Source of the DNA: DASSUW01 sp963811895
Lineage (GTDB): Bacteria; Actinomycetota; Thermoleophilia; Solirubrobacterales; Solirubrobacteraceae
Reading direction: 5' to 3'
Assembly (NCBI GenBank): GCA_963811895.1
Contig: CAWETE010000012.1
Span: forward strand, 252,922-316,921
Length of the DNA stretch: 64,000 nt
Below, piece after piece: positions 7,928 to 15,335 of the stretch; position 1 is the first letter of the stretch, and each line of letters opens with the position of its first letter. The position numbers were made by a program, and so were the translations under genes. The notes under the pieces were generated by a model. It ran no database searches. It worked only from the letters and a program-made list of their open reading frames with translations, and had not been told where the DNA came from.

Positions 7928-9139
7928 ATGGAGCTGGGACAGCGGTTCCCGATCGGCCACGGCGCTCGCCTGGAGGAGCTCGAGGAGGACCCGCATGCGC
8001 TGCTGGCGCGCCTGCGCGAGCGGGAGCCGGTGTCGTGGCTGCCCGTGCTGGACGGGTGGCTCGTGACCCGTCGCGACCTCGCGATGCAGGTGATGCGGGA
8101 CCCGGAGACCTTCACCGTCGACGACCCGCGCTTCTCCACCGGGCAGGTCGTCGGCTCGAGCATGCTCACGCTCGACGGGGTGGAGCACCGCCGCCACCGG
8201 GAGCCGTTCGCCCGCCCGTTCCGTCTCGCCCCCGTGCGCGAGCGGTTCACCGAGGTCGTGGCCGAGGAGACCGAGCGGTTGCTAGACGCCATCGAGCCGG
8301 CCGGTCGGGCGGAGCTGCGGACCAGCCTGACGGGCCCGCTGGCGGTCGCGGTGGTCACGAACGCGCTCGGCTTCGAGGACGCCGACGTGGGCGCGGTGCT
8401 CGGCTGGTACCAGCGGATCGTGGCGGCGGTGACCGACATCACCGCGGGCCTCCCGCTCAGTGACAGCGGACGCGCGGCCTACGAGGCGCTGTCCGCCGCG
8501 ATCGGCCCGGCGCTCGATCGCGAGCCCGCCGCCTCGCTGCTCGCCGCCGCGGCGAGCCAGGCCGGCGGACTGGAGCGCGAGCGCGTCATCTCCAACGCCG
8601 CCGTGATGCTCTTCGGCGGCATCGAGACCACCGACGGCATGATCGCCAACGCCGTCCTGCACCTGCTCTCGCATCCCGATCAGCTCGCGCTCGTGGAGGC
8701 GGACGCCGGCCTGCTGCCCAACGCGATCGAGGAGTCGCTGCGGCTCGAGCCCGCCGCCGCGGTCATCGACCGCTACGCGACCGCCGACGTCGAGCTCGCC
8801 GGCGCGCCGATCCGCCGCGGCGAGCTCGTGCGGATCTCGATCGCCGGCGCCAACCGCGACCCGGAGGTCTTCCCGGACCCCGATCGCTTCGACGTGCGGC
8901 GCGAGAACGCGCACCGTCACGTGGCGTTCGCGCACGGCCCGCACGTGTGCATCGGGATGCACCTGGCGCGGCTGGAGGCCCACACCGCCGTCGAGCGGCT
9001 GCTGCGACGCCTGCCCGCCCTGCGCCTGGACCCGGCTCGCCCGGCCGAGCCGCGCGGCCTCGTGTTCCGCAAGCCGCCCGCGCTGCACGTCCTCTGGACT
9101 GCTGATTCCGCCCCGTGCGACGATCTGAAGCCATGCTGA
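7928..9139 (+). CDS. Cytochrome P450
   Basis: A 403-residue soluble bacterial P450. The I-helix motif GGIETTDGMI (normally A/G-G-x-D/E-T-T), the K-helix ExxR in EESLRLEP, and the haem loop FAHGPHVCIGMHLARLE with the iron-ligand cysteine at about residue 341 are all present. It needs ferredoxin and reductase partners, none of which is adjacent. A GTG at 7922 is an alternative start; no clear ribosome site favours either. Its end overlaps the RibD-like reductase gene by seven bases, implying an operon. The substrate cannot be deduced. Confidence 0.93.
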   Translation: MELGQRFPIGHGARLEELEEDPHALLARLREREPVSWLPVLDGWLVTRRDLAMQVMRDPETFTVDDPRFSTGQVVGSSMLTLDGVEHRRHREPFARPFRLAPVRERFTEVVAEETERLLDAIEPAGRAELRTSLTGPLAVAVVTNALGFEDADVGAVLGWYQRIVAAVTDITAGLPLSDSGRAAYEALSAAIGPALDREPAASLLAAAASQAGGLERERVISNAAVMLFGGIETTDGMIANAVLHLLSHPDQLALVEADAGLLPNAIEESLRLEPAAAVIDRYATADVELAGAPIRRGELVRISIAGANRDPEVFPDPDRFDVRRENAHRHVAFAHGPHVCIGMHLARLEAHTAVERLLRRLPALRLDPARPAEPRGLVFRKPPALHVLWTADSAPCDDLKPC

Positions 9140-9696
9140 TCTACTCGATGAGCGTCTCGGCGGACGGCTTCATCAACGACCGCGAGGGTGCGTTCGATTG
9201 GTCGGCCCCGAGCGAGGAGCTGTTTCGTTTTCACACCGCGCTGGTGAGCGAGCTCGGTGGTTGTCTGCTCGGCCGCAGGCTCTACGAGTCGATGCTGGTG
9301 TGGGAGACGGATCCATCGTTGCGCGAGAACGAGCTCGGGGCCGCGTTCGCGGATGTCTGGTGCGCGATCCCGAAGGTCGTCTTCAGCCGCACGCTCGACA
9401 GTGTCCAGGGCAACGCCCGGCTCGCCGAGGCGTCAGTGGCCGAGGAGATCGCCGCGGCGCTCGACGCGACCGACAAGGACGTCGAGATCGGCGGCGCCGG
9501 CTTGGCCGCGCAGGCGATCGAGCTCGGCCTGGTCGACGAGCTGCGCATGTTCCGCAACCCGGTCGTCGTCGGTGGCGGGACGCCGTTCTTCCCGCCGGTC
9601 ACCGACGACATCGCGCTGGACCTGATCGAGACCAGGACGTTCGGCTCGCGCGTGATCTACGAGCGCTACGTGCGCGCCCGCGATGAGTCGGAGTGA
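9133..9696 (+). CDS. Dihydrofolate-reductase-like (RibD C-terminal domain) protein
   Basis: A 187-residue protein of the RibD C-terminal/DHFR-like fold: SMSVSADGFIND at the N-terminus, GRRLYESM in the middle, the GGAGLAAQAI nucleotide-binding turn, and GGGTPFFPP near the end. Such proteins bind NADPH and reduce pterin- or pyrimidine-like substrates. The ATG at 9133 overlaps the P450 end; an in-frame GTG at 9115 would add six residues. It is one of five proteins of this fold in the window. Confidence 0.85.
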   Translation: MLIYSMSVSADGFINDREGAFDWSAPSEELFRFHTALVSELGGCLLGRRLYESMLVWETDPSLRENELGAAFADVWCAIPKVVFSRTLDSVQGNARLAEASVAEEIAAALDATDKDVEIGGAGLAAQAIELGLVDELRMFRNPVVVGGGTPFFPPVTDDIALDLIETRTFGSRVIYERYVRARDESE

Positions 9697-9701
9697 GGCG
9701 C

Positions 9702-10250
9702 CTAGCCCCGGTCCAGCTTGTGCCACGGCCGCGGGTCGGTCCGCACAAGGGAGTACATGAGAACGTCGTGGTTTCGGCCGTCGTTGAAGAACGCGCCGCG
9801 AACCGTTCCCTCCAGCGTGAACCCGCACTTCTCGGCGATACGGCAGGAGGCGGTGTTCGCGGGAACGATCACCAGATGGATGCGATACCTCTGCTTGGCG
9901 GCGAACAGGTAGTCCACCACGAGCTGAACGGCCTCCGTCGCATAGCCGCGGCCGGCGTGGCGGTCACCGTAGAGCTGGTAGGAGAGCTCGAAGCAATCCC
10001 AATAGCTGACGGCTCTGAAGAACTCGATGTGGCCGACCATCTCGCCGTTGTCGGAGGTGACGATCAGCAGCGTGCCTTCGTCCGGCTTCCAGAAGCCGTG
10101 CTCGGCGAACTCGCGTCGAAAGTCGGGCTCGGACAGGACGCCAAGCGGAAAGTGAGGGCCGCGGTCGGCGATGTTCACGTGCGCGGCGTACATCGCGTCC
10201 AGGTCGGGTTCGCGTACCGGCCGCAGCTGGGTCAGTCGTCCGTGCAGCAT
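9702..10250 (-). CDS. GNAT-family N-acetyltransferase (RimJ/RimL-like)
   Basis: A 182-residue acetyl-CoA-dependent acetyltransferase. The motif-A region HAGRGYATEAVQLVVDYLF binds the CoA pyrophosphate; motif B follows as VIVPANTASCRIAEKCGF. The type resembles ribosomal-protein alanine acetyltransferases and amino-acid acetyltransferases. It ends six bases from the convergent reductase gene, with no hairpin visible between them. The acceptor substrate is unknown. Confidence 0.88.
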   Translation of the reverse strand: MLHGRLTQLRPVREPDLDAMYAAHVNIADRGPHFPLGVLSEPDFRREFAEHGFWKPDEGTLLIVTSDNGEMVGHIEFFRAVSYWDCFELSYQLYGDRHAGRGYATEAVQLVVDYLFAAKQRYRIHLVIVPANTASCRIAEKCGFTLEGTVRGAFFNDGRNHDVLMYSLVRTDPRPWHKLDRG

Positions 10251-10353
10251 GGAGGTCGGGTCCGATTATGGACCCTGCGCAACGGGCGAAACCGGCGGGG
10301 CTCGGAGCCGGGCGCGCCGGGCGCAGGTGGGCCCAACCGCCGCGCGCGCGATG

Positions 10354-10929
10354 TCATCGATCGGTAAGCCGGTACCGCACGTGGGTCACCTGGTCGAAGG
10401 CACCCACCTCGATCTGCTCCAACGCCAGCGGCGCGTCGAGCTCACCGAACAGGCGGGTCCCGCCTCCGAGGAGGATCGGCACGATGTGGAGGGAGACCTC
10501 GTCGACGAGGCCCTCGCCGATGAACTGCCGGGCGCTGTCGGCGCCGCCCCCGATCGCGACGAGCTTCCCGCCGGCGGCGGCCTTGGCCTGCTCGACCGCC
10601 GCCCCGGTCCCGTCGACGAAGGTGTAGACGCCTCCCTCGGGCGAGCTCGCCGGCGGCTCGTGCGTGAGCACGAACGTGGGGATCCTCACAGAGCCGGTAG
10701 GGCCGTCGGCGCCCCAATAGGGGAGGGAGTCGTCATAGGTCCGCCGGCCGCAGACGATGGCTCCCGTCTCTCCCAGCATCTCGGTGAGCAGCTGCTTCCC
10801 GCGGTCGTCGTTGAACGCCCACTCGTGGAGCCGTTCGCCGCCGCGGCCGAGCGGCCCCTCGGTGGCCTGCTCGGGGCCGGTGATGAAGCCGTCGAGGGAG
10901 ATGCTGATGTCGAACACGACCTTGCTCAT
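10354..10929 (-). CDS. Dihydrofolate-reductase-like (RibD C-terminal domain) protein
   Basis: A 191-residue member of the same RibD/DHFR-like fold, with ISISLDGFITGP, CGRRTYDDSLPYWG, an AIGGGADSARQFI nucleotide turn and PILLGGGTRLFGEL. The ATG at 10929 gives the conserved N-terminus; an in-frame GTG at 10947 would overlap the upstream gene. It starts only five bases after the VOC gene ends, so the two are co-transcribed and may act on the same small molecule. Confidence 0.87.
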   Translation of the reverse strand: MSKVVFDISISLDGFITGPEQATEGPLGRGGERLHEWAFNDDRGKQLLTEMLGETGAIVCGRRTYDDSLPYWGADGPTGSVRIPTFVLTHEPPASSPEGGVYTFVDGTGAAVEQAKAAAGGKLVAIGGGADSARQFIGEGLVDEVSLHIVPILLGGGTRLFGELDAPLALEQIEVGAFDQVTHVRYRLTDR

Positions 10930-10933
10930 CGGA

Positions 10934-11263
10934 CTAGAGTGGCGCACCGCCGAACCCGACTTCGTTGCCGTCGGGGTCGCGGTAGGTCACCTTGCGCACG
11001 CCGTTGGAGTACGTCTCGCGCTCGGAGGGCTCGAGGCCGCGCGCGGCGATCCCGGCCACGACGCCGTCGAGGTCGTCGACGAAGAGCGTCACGACGGAGT
11101 GTCCCGCCTCGGCGTGCTCGACGATGTAGACGGACCGGTCGTCGGCCAGCGTCCACACCGCCTCGGTGTCGTGCGGGAAGAAGGACGGCTCGCCGAGCAG
11201 CTGCTCGTACCACGGTCGCGCCGCCGGGAAGTCACGCACGCGCAGGCCCGCGAAGAGATGCAT
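10934..11263 (-). CDS. VOC-family (glyoxalase/bleomycin-resistance-like) protein
   Basis: A 109-residue single-domain vicinal-oxygen-chelate protein: VRDFPAARPWYEQLLG at the start, FVDDLDGVVAGIAARG in the middle and YRDPDGNEVGF at the end. Members are metal-dependent isomerases or dioxygenases, or antibiotic-sequestering proteins. It begins 10 bases after the preceding carbon-nitrogen hydrolase ends and runs into the reductase at 10929, forming a three-gene minus-strand operon. Confidence 0.85.
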   Translation of the reverse strand: MHLFAGLRVRDFPAARPWYEQLLGEPSFFPHDTEAVWTLADDRSVYIVEHAEAGHSVVTLFVDDLDGVVAGIAARGLEPSERETYSNGVRKVTYRDPDGNEVGFGGAPL

Positions 11264-11273
11264 CGGCGCGAGT

Positions 11274-12590
11274 CTAGGCCCGCTCGTGCGCCACGCGCGG
11301 CCCGTCGCCGTCGAGCTCGAACACCACGACGTCCTCCGGCTCGGAGGAGTGCCCGACCGCGGCGTGGCCCGGCGCGACGGCGATCGCCGTCCCCACCGGC
11401 GCGGCGTTGCCGAGGATCTCGGCGATCACCAGGCTGTTGGCGACCACGACGTGCGAGCCGATGGCGTCGCTGTAGACCTCCGCCCGCGCGCGCTCCCAGC
11501 GCCGGTCCTTGGTCGGCCGGGCGAACACCGGCACCAGCAGCAGCGACACCCCGTGGGCGTGCAGGGCGGCGGCGAACGCGTGCAGCCGGGCCAGGTCCTC
11601 GCAGACCAGGATCGCCAGCCGGGCGCCGCCCGCCTCCACCACGCACACCCGCCGGCCGCGGCTCAGGTCCTCGTCCACCGGACCGGCGAGGCGGTCGGCC
11701 AGCCCCCACAGCTCGAGGTCGTCGTGCGAGAAGTTGAACGGGTGGATCTTGCGCTGGCGGACGAGCACCTCTCCCGTGCGCGCGTCGAGCAGCACCGCCT
11801 CGTTCGCCGGCGGCGACGCGCCGTCCAGGTTGCCGCTGCCCGCCATCACCAGGCGCAGCCGGCTCGTCCCCGCGCCCGCGCGGTCCCTGAGCGCGACCTG
11901 CCAGCGCTCGAGCAGCGCGCGGGACAGGCAGAGCTCGGGCGCGACGCCGATCGCCACCCCCTGCTCGTCCCAGGCCGCGATCACCTTCTCGATCCGGGCG
12001 CGCGTCGGCTCCCGGTCGGCGGGATGGATCCGGTAGAAGCGCAGCCCGGAGCGCTCCTCCACCTCCCATCGCAGCTCTTCGGGCGCGCGGATCATCGGGG
12101 CGGTGGCCACGCGGAGGCCGGCTTCGCGCTCCGGCCGCGTCAGGCGGGAGCGGGCCGGCAGGGCGAGGTGGTCGCAGGCGTCCCAGCCCGTCGCGTCGAT
12201 CCGCACCACGGAGCCGAAGGCGTCGGCCAGGTCGTCGGGCAGCTGGCCGCGGCGGCCCGGGCGGGCGAAGCGGGGGAGCAGGGCGCCGGGAACCGCGCCG
12301 GAGTCGAAGCGGCCCGACTCCGCGTAGCGGAGCGCGTACTCGGTGAGCGCGGGCGGGGCGGCTCCGGCGAGCAGCGGGTTGGCGTGGGCGAGGGCGGCGT
12401 CCAGGCCCAGCAGGACGGCGAAGGCCTCACCGTCCGGCACCTGCTCACCGGCGAGCACGGCCTGCTCGACCGCCGCGGCGGTGGCCGCGACCGCCGGATC
12501 CGCCATCCATGCCTCGCCCTCCTCGTGGAAGCGCTCGACGTCGAGCCGGTCGAACAGCTCGCAGAAGAGATCGGCGTAGTCGGCGTTCAT
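11274..12590 (-). CDS. Carbon-nitrogen hydrolase (nitrilase superfamily) with N-terminal extension
   Basis: A 438-residue protein whose C-terminal ~240 residues carry the nitrilase-superfamily triad: Glu219 in VAPELC, Lys281 in QRKIHPF and Cys330 in LVCEDLAR. Such enzymes hydrolyse nitriles or amides, or transfer acyl groups, through a thioester on the cysteine. The first ~185 residues match nothing I recognise and are unusual; simple family members are about 270-300 residues. It heads the minus-strand operon with the VOC and RibD-like genes and is divergent from a double-HTH regulator whose operator probably lies in the 41-base gap. Confidence 0.8.
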   Translation of the reverse strand: MNADYADLFCELFDRLDVERFHEEGEAWMADPAVAATAAAVEQAVLAGEQVPDGEAFAVLLGLDAALAHANPLLAGAAPPALTEYALRYAESGRFDSGAVPGALLPRFARPGRRGQLPDDLADAFGSVVRIDATGWDACDHLALPARSRLTRPEREAGLRVATAPMIRAPEELRWEVEERSGLRFYRIHPADREPTRARIEKVIAAWDEQGVAIGVAPELCLSRALLERWQVALRDRAGAGTSRLRLVMAGSGNLDGASPPANEAVLLDARTGEVLVRQRKIHPFNFSHDDLELWGLADRLAGPVDEDLSRGRRVCVVEAGGARLAILVCEDLARLHAFAAALHAHGVSLLLVPVFARPTKDRRWERARAEVYSDAIGSHVVVANSLVIAEILGNAAPVGTAIAVAPGHAAVGHSSEPEDVVVFELDGDGPRVAHERA

Positions 12591-12631
12591 ACTTGACAGA
12601 CAGTTGACATGGATCGTGCTAAGCTTCGAGC
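12591..12631. promoter_or_regulatory. Divergent control region with tandem TTGACA elements
   Basis: The gap between divergent starts at 12590 and 12632 contains TTGACA at 12593-12598 and again at 12604-12609, one helical turn apart. Either could be a -35 element for the plus-strand operon, or the pair could be an operator for the adjacent regulator. The 41-base size forces both promoters to overlap, which favours autoregulation. Confidence 0.5.
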
Positions 12632-13742
12632 ATGCCCACCGTAAACCGCGCAGAGGCCCTGGTGGGCCGGATCGCGCGGCTGGGCGCGGAGCCGGCTCGC
12701 AGGGAGGCCGTGTCGCTCGGCCTGGTCGACGCCCTGCTGGAGCGCGACCACGACACGCTGGCCGCGGCGCTCCAGGCCCTTCGCGACGCGCGCGCCGACG
12801 GCGATCCGGAGCTGGTCGGGTGGCTCGACGCCGCCATCGCCTTCGCGCACTGGGGGCTCGAGCGCGTGCCGTCGCAGGCCGCCGTGGCCCACGGGACGCA
12901 GGCCCACGAGTTCCTGGCCGCGCTCGACGGCTCGCCGCGCCTGGGCAGCACGGAGCTGCGCCGCCTGCTCGAGGTCGACGAGACGCAGGTGAGCCGTACC
13001 GGCCGCCGGCTGCTCGAGACCGGCCTGGTCACGCGGCGCAAGGTCGGTCGGCAGGCGTACTGGGAGCTGACCCCGCGCGGCCGGCGTGCGCTCGAGGAGG
13101 CCCCGAAGCGATCATCCGACTCGGAGTTCTGGCAGGAGGCGCTCCGGCGCGGCTTCGAGACCGTGTACGGCGACGAGCCCGGCGAGCCCCGCCGAGGTCG
13201 ACCCGACGCGCGAGCGGATCATCGCGTGCACGCTCGAGCTGCACACCACCAAGGGCATCCAGGCCACCACGCTGTCGGACATCGCGGCGAGGTCGGGCGT
13301 GCCGGAGAAGACCCTGGAGGCGCTGTTCCCCACGCTCGACGACCTGGCGCGAAGCTGTGGCCGGCACGTCATGGAGAGCCTGCGGCTGCCGCCGCACGAC
13401 CGGGCGGAGGAGGTGTTCGCCGGCGCCTCGTCGGAGCACGACCGGATCCACCGCCTGGTCGAGACGCTGTTCGGCGCCTATGAGCGCAGAGCGGACGGCA
13501 TCACGGCCGCGCGCCGCGAGCGGATGGACGTGCCGGCCGTCGACGAGCTGCTGCAGGAGCTCGACAACACGTTCGACGCCCTCGTCGTCGAGGCGGTGCG
13601 TCCGCGCCGCGCGGACGTCGCGTCCCTCAGGGCGCTCACCGACCTCGAGGTGTGGCGGAGCCTGCGCCACCAGGGCGCAACGCCGGAGGCGGCGGTGGAC
13701 GAAGCCAGCGCGGCGGTCGAGCGCTGGCTCGCGGCGCGATGA
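12632..13742 (+). CDS. Winged-helix plus TetR-type regulator, split by an apparent frameshift
   Basis: Residues about 85-155 of the first frame form a winged-helix domain (STELRRLLEVDETQVSRTGR, then TRRKVGRQAYWELTPRGRRAL). Near 13190 coding quality switches to the +1 frame. That frame encodes a TetR-type domain (PTRERIIACTLELH, TTLSDIAARSGVPEKTLEALF) and an all-helical C-terminus, stopping at 13742. No start codon lies close to the TetR domain, and the first frame has no nearby stop. A single-base error joining the two into one ~370-residue protein is therefore likelier than two genes. It leads an operon with ATGA coupling to the PPOX gene and is divergent from the nitrilase-like gene, its probable target. 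Confidence 0.7.
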
Positions 13743-14116
13743 GCGTCTTCAGGGAGGCCGAGCTCGGCTACCTGGCCGGCGGCCGGCAGCTCGGGCGGAT
13801 CGCGACGGTCGGCGTGGACGGCACGCCGCACGTGGTGCCGGTCGCATGGATCTACAACGCGGCGCGCGACACGATCGACGTCGGGGGCAGCGAGCTCGAG
13901 CGCACGAAGAAGTTCCGCGACGTCGCCCGCACGGGGCGGGCCGCGATCGTCATCGACGACCTCGCGAGCACCGACCCGTGGCATCCGCGCGGGGTCGAGG
14001 TACGCGGCCGCGGCGAGGCGATCGCCCTGCCGACGGCGCTGATCCGGATCCATCCCGAGCGGATCGTCAGCTGGGGGCTCGAAGGGCGGCGCAGCGCGCG
14101 TACGGTTCAGGGATGA
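13739..14116 (+). CDS. PPOX-class (split-barrel flavin/F420-binding) enzyme
   Basis: A 125-residue protein of the pyridoxamine-phosphate-oxidase-like split-barrel fold: LGRIATVGVDGTPHVVPVAW at the N-terminus is the family hallmark, followed by RTKKFRDVARTGRAAIVID. Actinobacterial members of this size usually use cofactor F420 or FMN to reduce small molecules. The ATG overlaps the TetR stop (ATGA), and its own stop overlaps the next start in the same way, so the three genes are translationally coupled. Confidence 0.82.
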   Translation: MSVFREAELGYLAGGRQLGRIATVGVDGTPHVVPVAWIYNAARDTIDVGGSELERTKKFRDVARTGRAAIVIDDLASTDPWHPRGVEVRGRGEAIALPTALIRIHPERIVSWGLEGRRSARTVQG

Positions 14117-14532
14117 CCGACATCGAACGGTTCCAGGCGCTGATCGGCACCTGGACCACCGAGGCGACGCATCCGAAGTTCGACGGCGTGGTGGCGGGCA
14201 GCATCACGTTCGAGTGGCTGGAGGGCGGCAGGTTCCTCATCCAGCGCTCCCGCAACGAGCACGAGCTGTTCCCCGACGCGATCACCGTGATCGGCGCCCC
14301 CGAGTCCGGCGACGGCCTCGTCATGGAGTACTTCGACTCGCGCGGCGTTCGCCGCACGTACGGCATCTCGCTCGAGGAAGGCGTGCTGCGCATCTGGCGC
14401 GACGACCCCGCGTTCGCTCAGCGCTACACCGCCACGCTCGGCCAGGACTCCTTCGAGGGGCAGTGGCAGGTCGCCGAGACGCCGGGCGACTGGAAGGACG
14501 ACCTCAAGATGGTCTACCGCCGCCACAGCTGA
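14113..14532 (+). CDS. DUF1579-like small protein
   Basis: A 139-residue beta-rich protein: IERFQALIGTWTTEATHP and ITFEWLEGGRFLIQRS at the N-terminus, MEYFDSRGVRRTY in the middle, and WKDDLKMVYRR at the end. It resembles the DUF1579/lipocalin-like group of unknown function. Its start overlaps the PPOX stop by four bases and it ends the operon led by the double-HTH regulator. Confidence 0.72.
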   Translation: MTDIERFQALIGTWTTEATHPKFDGVVAGSITFEWLEGGRFLIQRSRNEHELFPDAITVIGAPESGDGLVMEYFDSRGVRRTYGISLEEGVLRIWRDDPAFAQRYTATLGQDSFEGQWQVAETPGDWKDDLKMVYRRHS

Positions 14533-14541
14533 ACCGCTGCT

Positions 14542-14605
14542 CTCCATTCCGGTGCGTTTGCTCGTTGGCGCTCCGGGAAGAACCCCGAAAACCGGATCAA
14601 TGGAG
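14542..14605. repeat. Imperfect inverted repeat in leader of the repeat-protein gene
   Basis: The segment at 14542-14553 (CTCCATTCCGGT) is complementary to 14591-14605 (ACCGGATCAATGGAG) apart from a three-base bulge, enclosing a GC-rich loop of 37 bases. It lies in the 86-base gap directly upstream of the start at 14619. It could be a terminator for the preceding operon or a structured leader. Evidence is only the pairing. Confidence 0.35.
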
Positions 14606-14618
14606 ATTGGAGCAAGCC

Positions 14619-15329
14619 ATGGGCGATAACCGACAGGACCTCGAGCCGTTGTCGATGGGCGAGATCGAGGCGGAGGACGCGACGGCGCTTCCCGACAAGG
14701 AGGTGATGTCGCTGCTCGACGTCAACGCGAACGTCGATCTGGGGCTCGACCTGGCGGCGCCGGTGGATCTCGCGGTCGCCGCGAACCTGAACGTGGCCGC
14801 GCCGATCGAGGCCGCCGCGGGCGCCAACGTGCTGAGCGACAACGCCGAGGCGGTGGCCGTCGCCCAGCAGCACGGCACGATCAACCAGGGCATCAGCGGC
14901 AGCGCCGAGGCCACCGCTCCGCAGCACGCCGACATCTCGCAGGACGCCAACCCCGAGGCGCCCGCGGAGGTCCCCGCTCCCGTGGATCCCGGCACCGGCC
15001 TGCCGATCGACCCGCCCGTCGACCCGCCGACCGGCCTGCCCGTGGATCCCGAGCTGGGCGCCGTGGATTCGCTGCTGCAGGGCGGCAGCCTGCTCGACGT
15101 CAATGTCGACGTCGACGCGAACGCCAACCTCACGGCCCCGATCAACGGCGCCGTGGCGGCGAACGCGAACGTCGCCGCGCCGATCGACGCGGCCGTCGCT
15201 GCGAACATCGGCTCCGACGGCGCCACCGCGCAGGCGCTCGCCGACCAGCAGGTCAACATCAACCAGACGCTCGACGACGTGTCGGCGGAAGCGACCGCCG
15301 AGCAGGACGCCACGATCGACCAGCAGTAG
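14619..15329 (+). CDS. Acidic two-repeat protein paired with PqqD-M50 metalloprotease
   Basis: A 236-residue protein without signal peptide. It has no Cys, Trp, Tyr or Phe and only one Arg, and is rich in Asn, Asp, Ala and Val. After an N-terminal segment with ALPDKEVMSLLD it holds two copies of a ~75-residue unit: each runs SLLDVN(V/A)..., AAPI..A..AAN and ends in a (V/T)INQ stretch. A Pro-rich linker (DPPVDPPTGLPVDPELG) joins the copies. The gene ends six bases before the PqqD-M50 protease start, so they form one operon. I do not recognise a function. The composition and context suggest a structural or precursor protein processed by the protease; that is inference. Confidence 0.82.
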   Translation: MGDNRQDLEPLSMGEIEAEDATALPDKEVMSLLDVNANVDLGLDLAAPVDLAVAANLNVAAPIEAAAGANVLSDNAEAVAVAQQHGTINQGISGSAEATAPQHADISQDANPEAPAEVPAPVDPGTGLPIDPPVDPPTGLPVDPELGAVDSLLQGGSLLDVNVDVDANANLTAPINGAVAANANVAAPIDAAVAANIGSDGATAQALADQQVNINQTLDDVSAEATAEQDATIDQQ

Positions 15330-15335
15330 CGCCGC

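Noticed and set aside
12604..14532. A 642-residue continuous plus-strand frame
   Set aside because: Only its last 139 residues (14113-14532) read as a real protein; the rest is an out-of-frame view of the regulator and PPOX genes.
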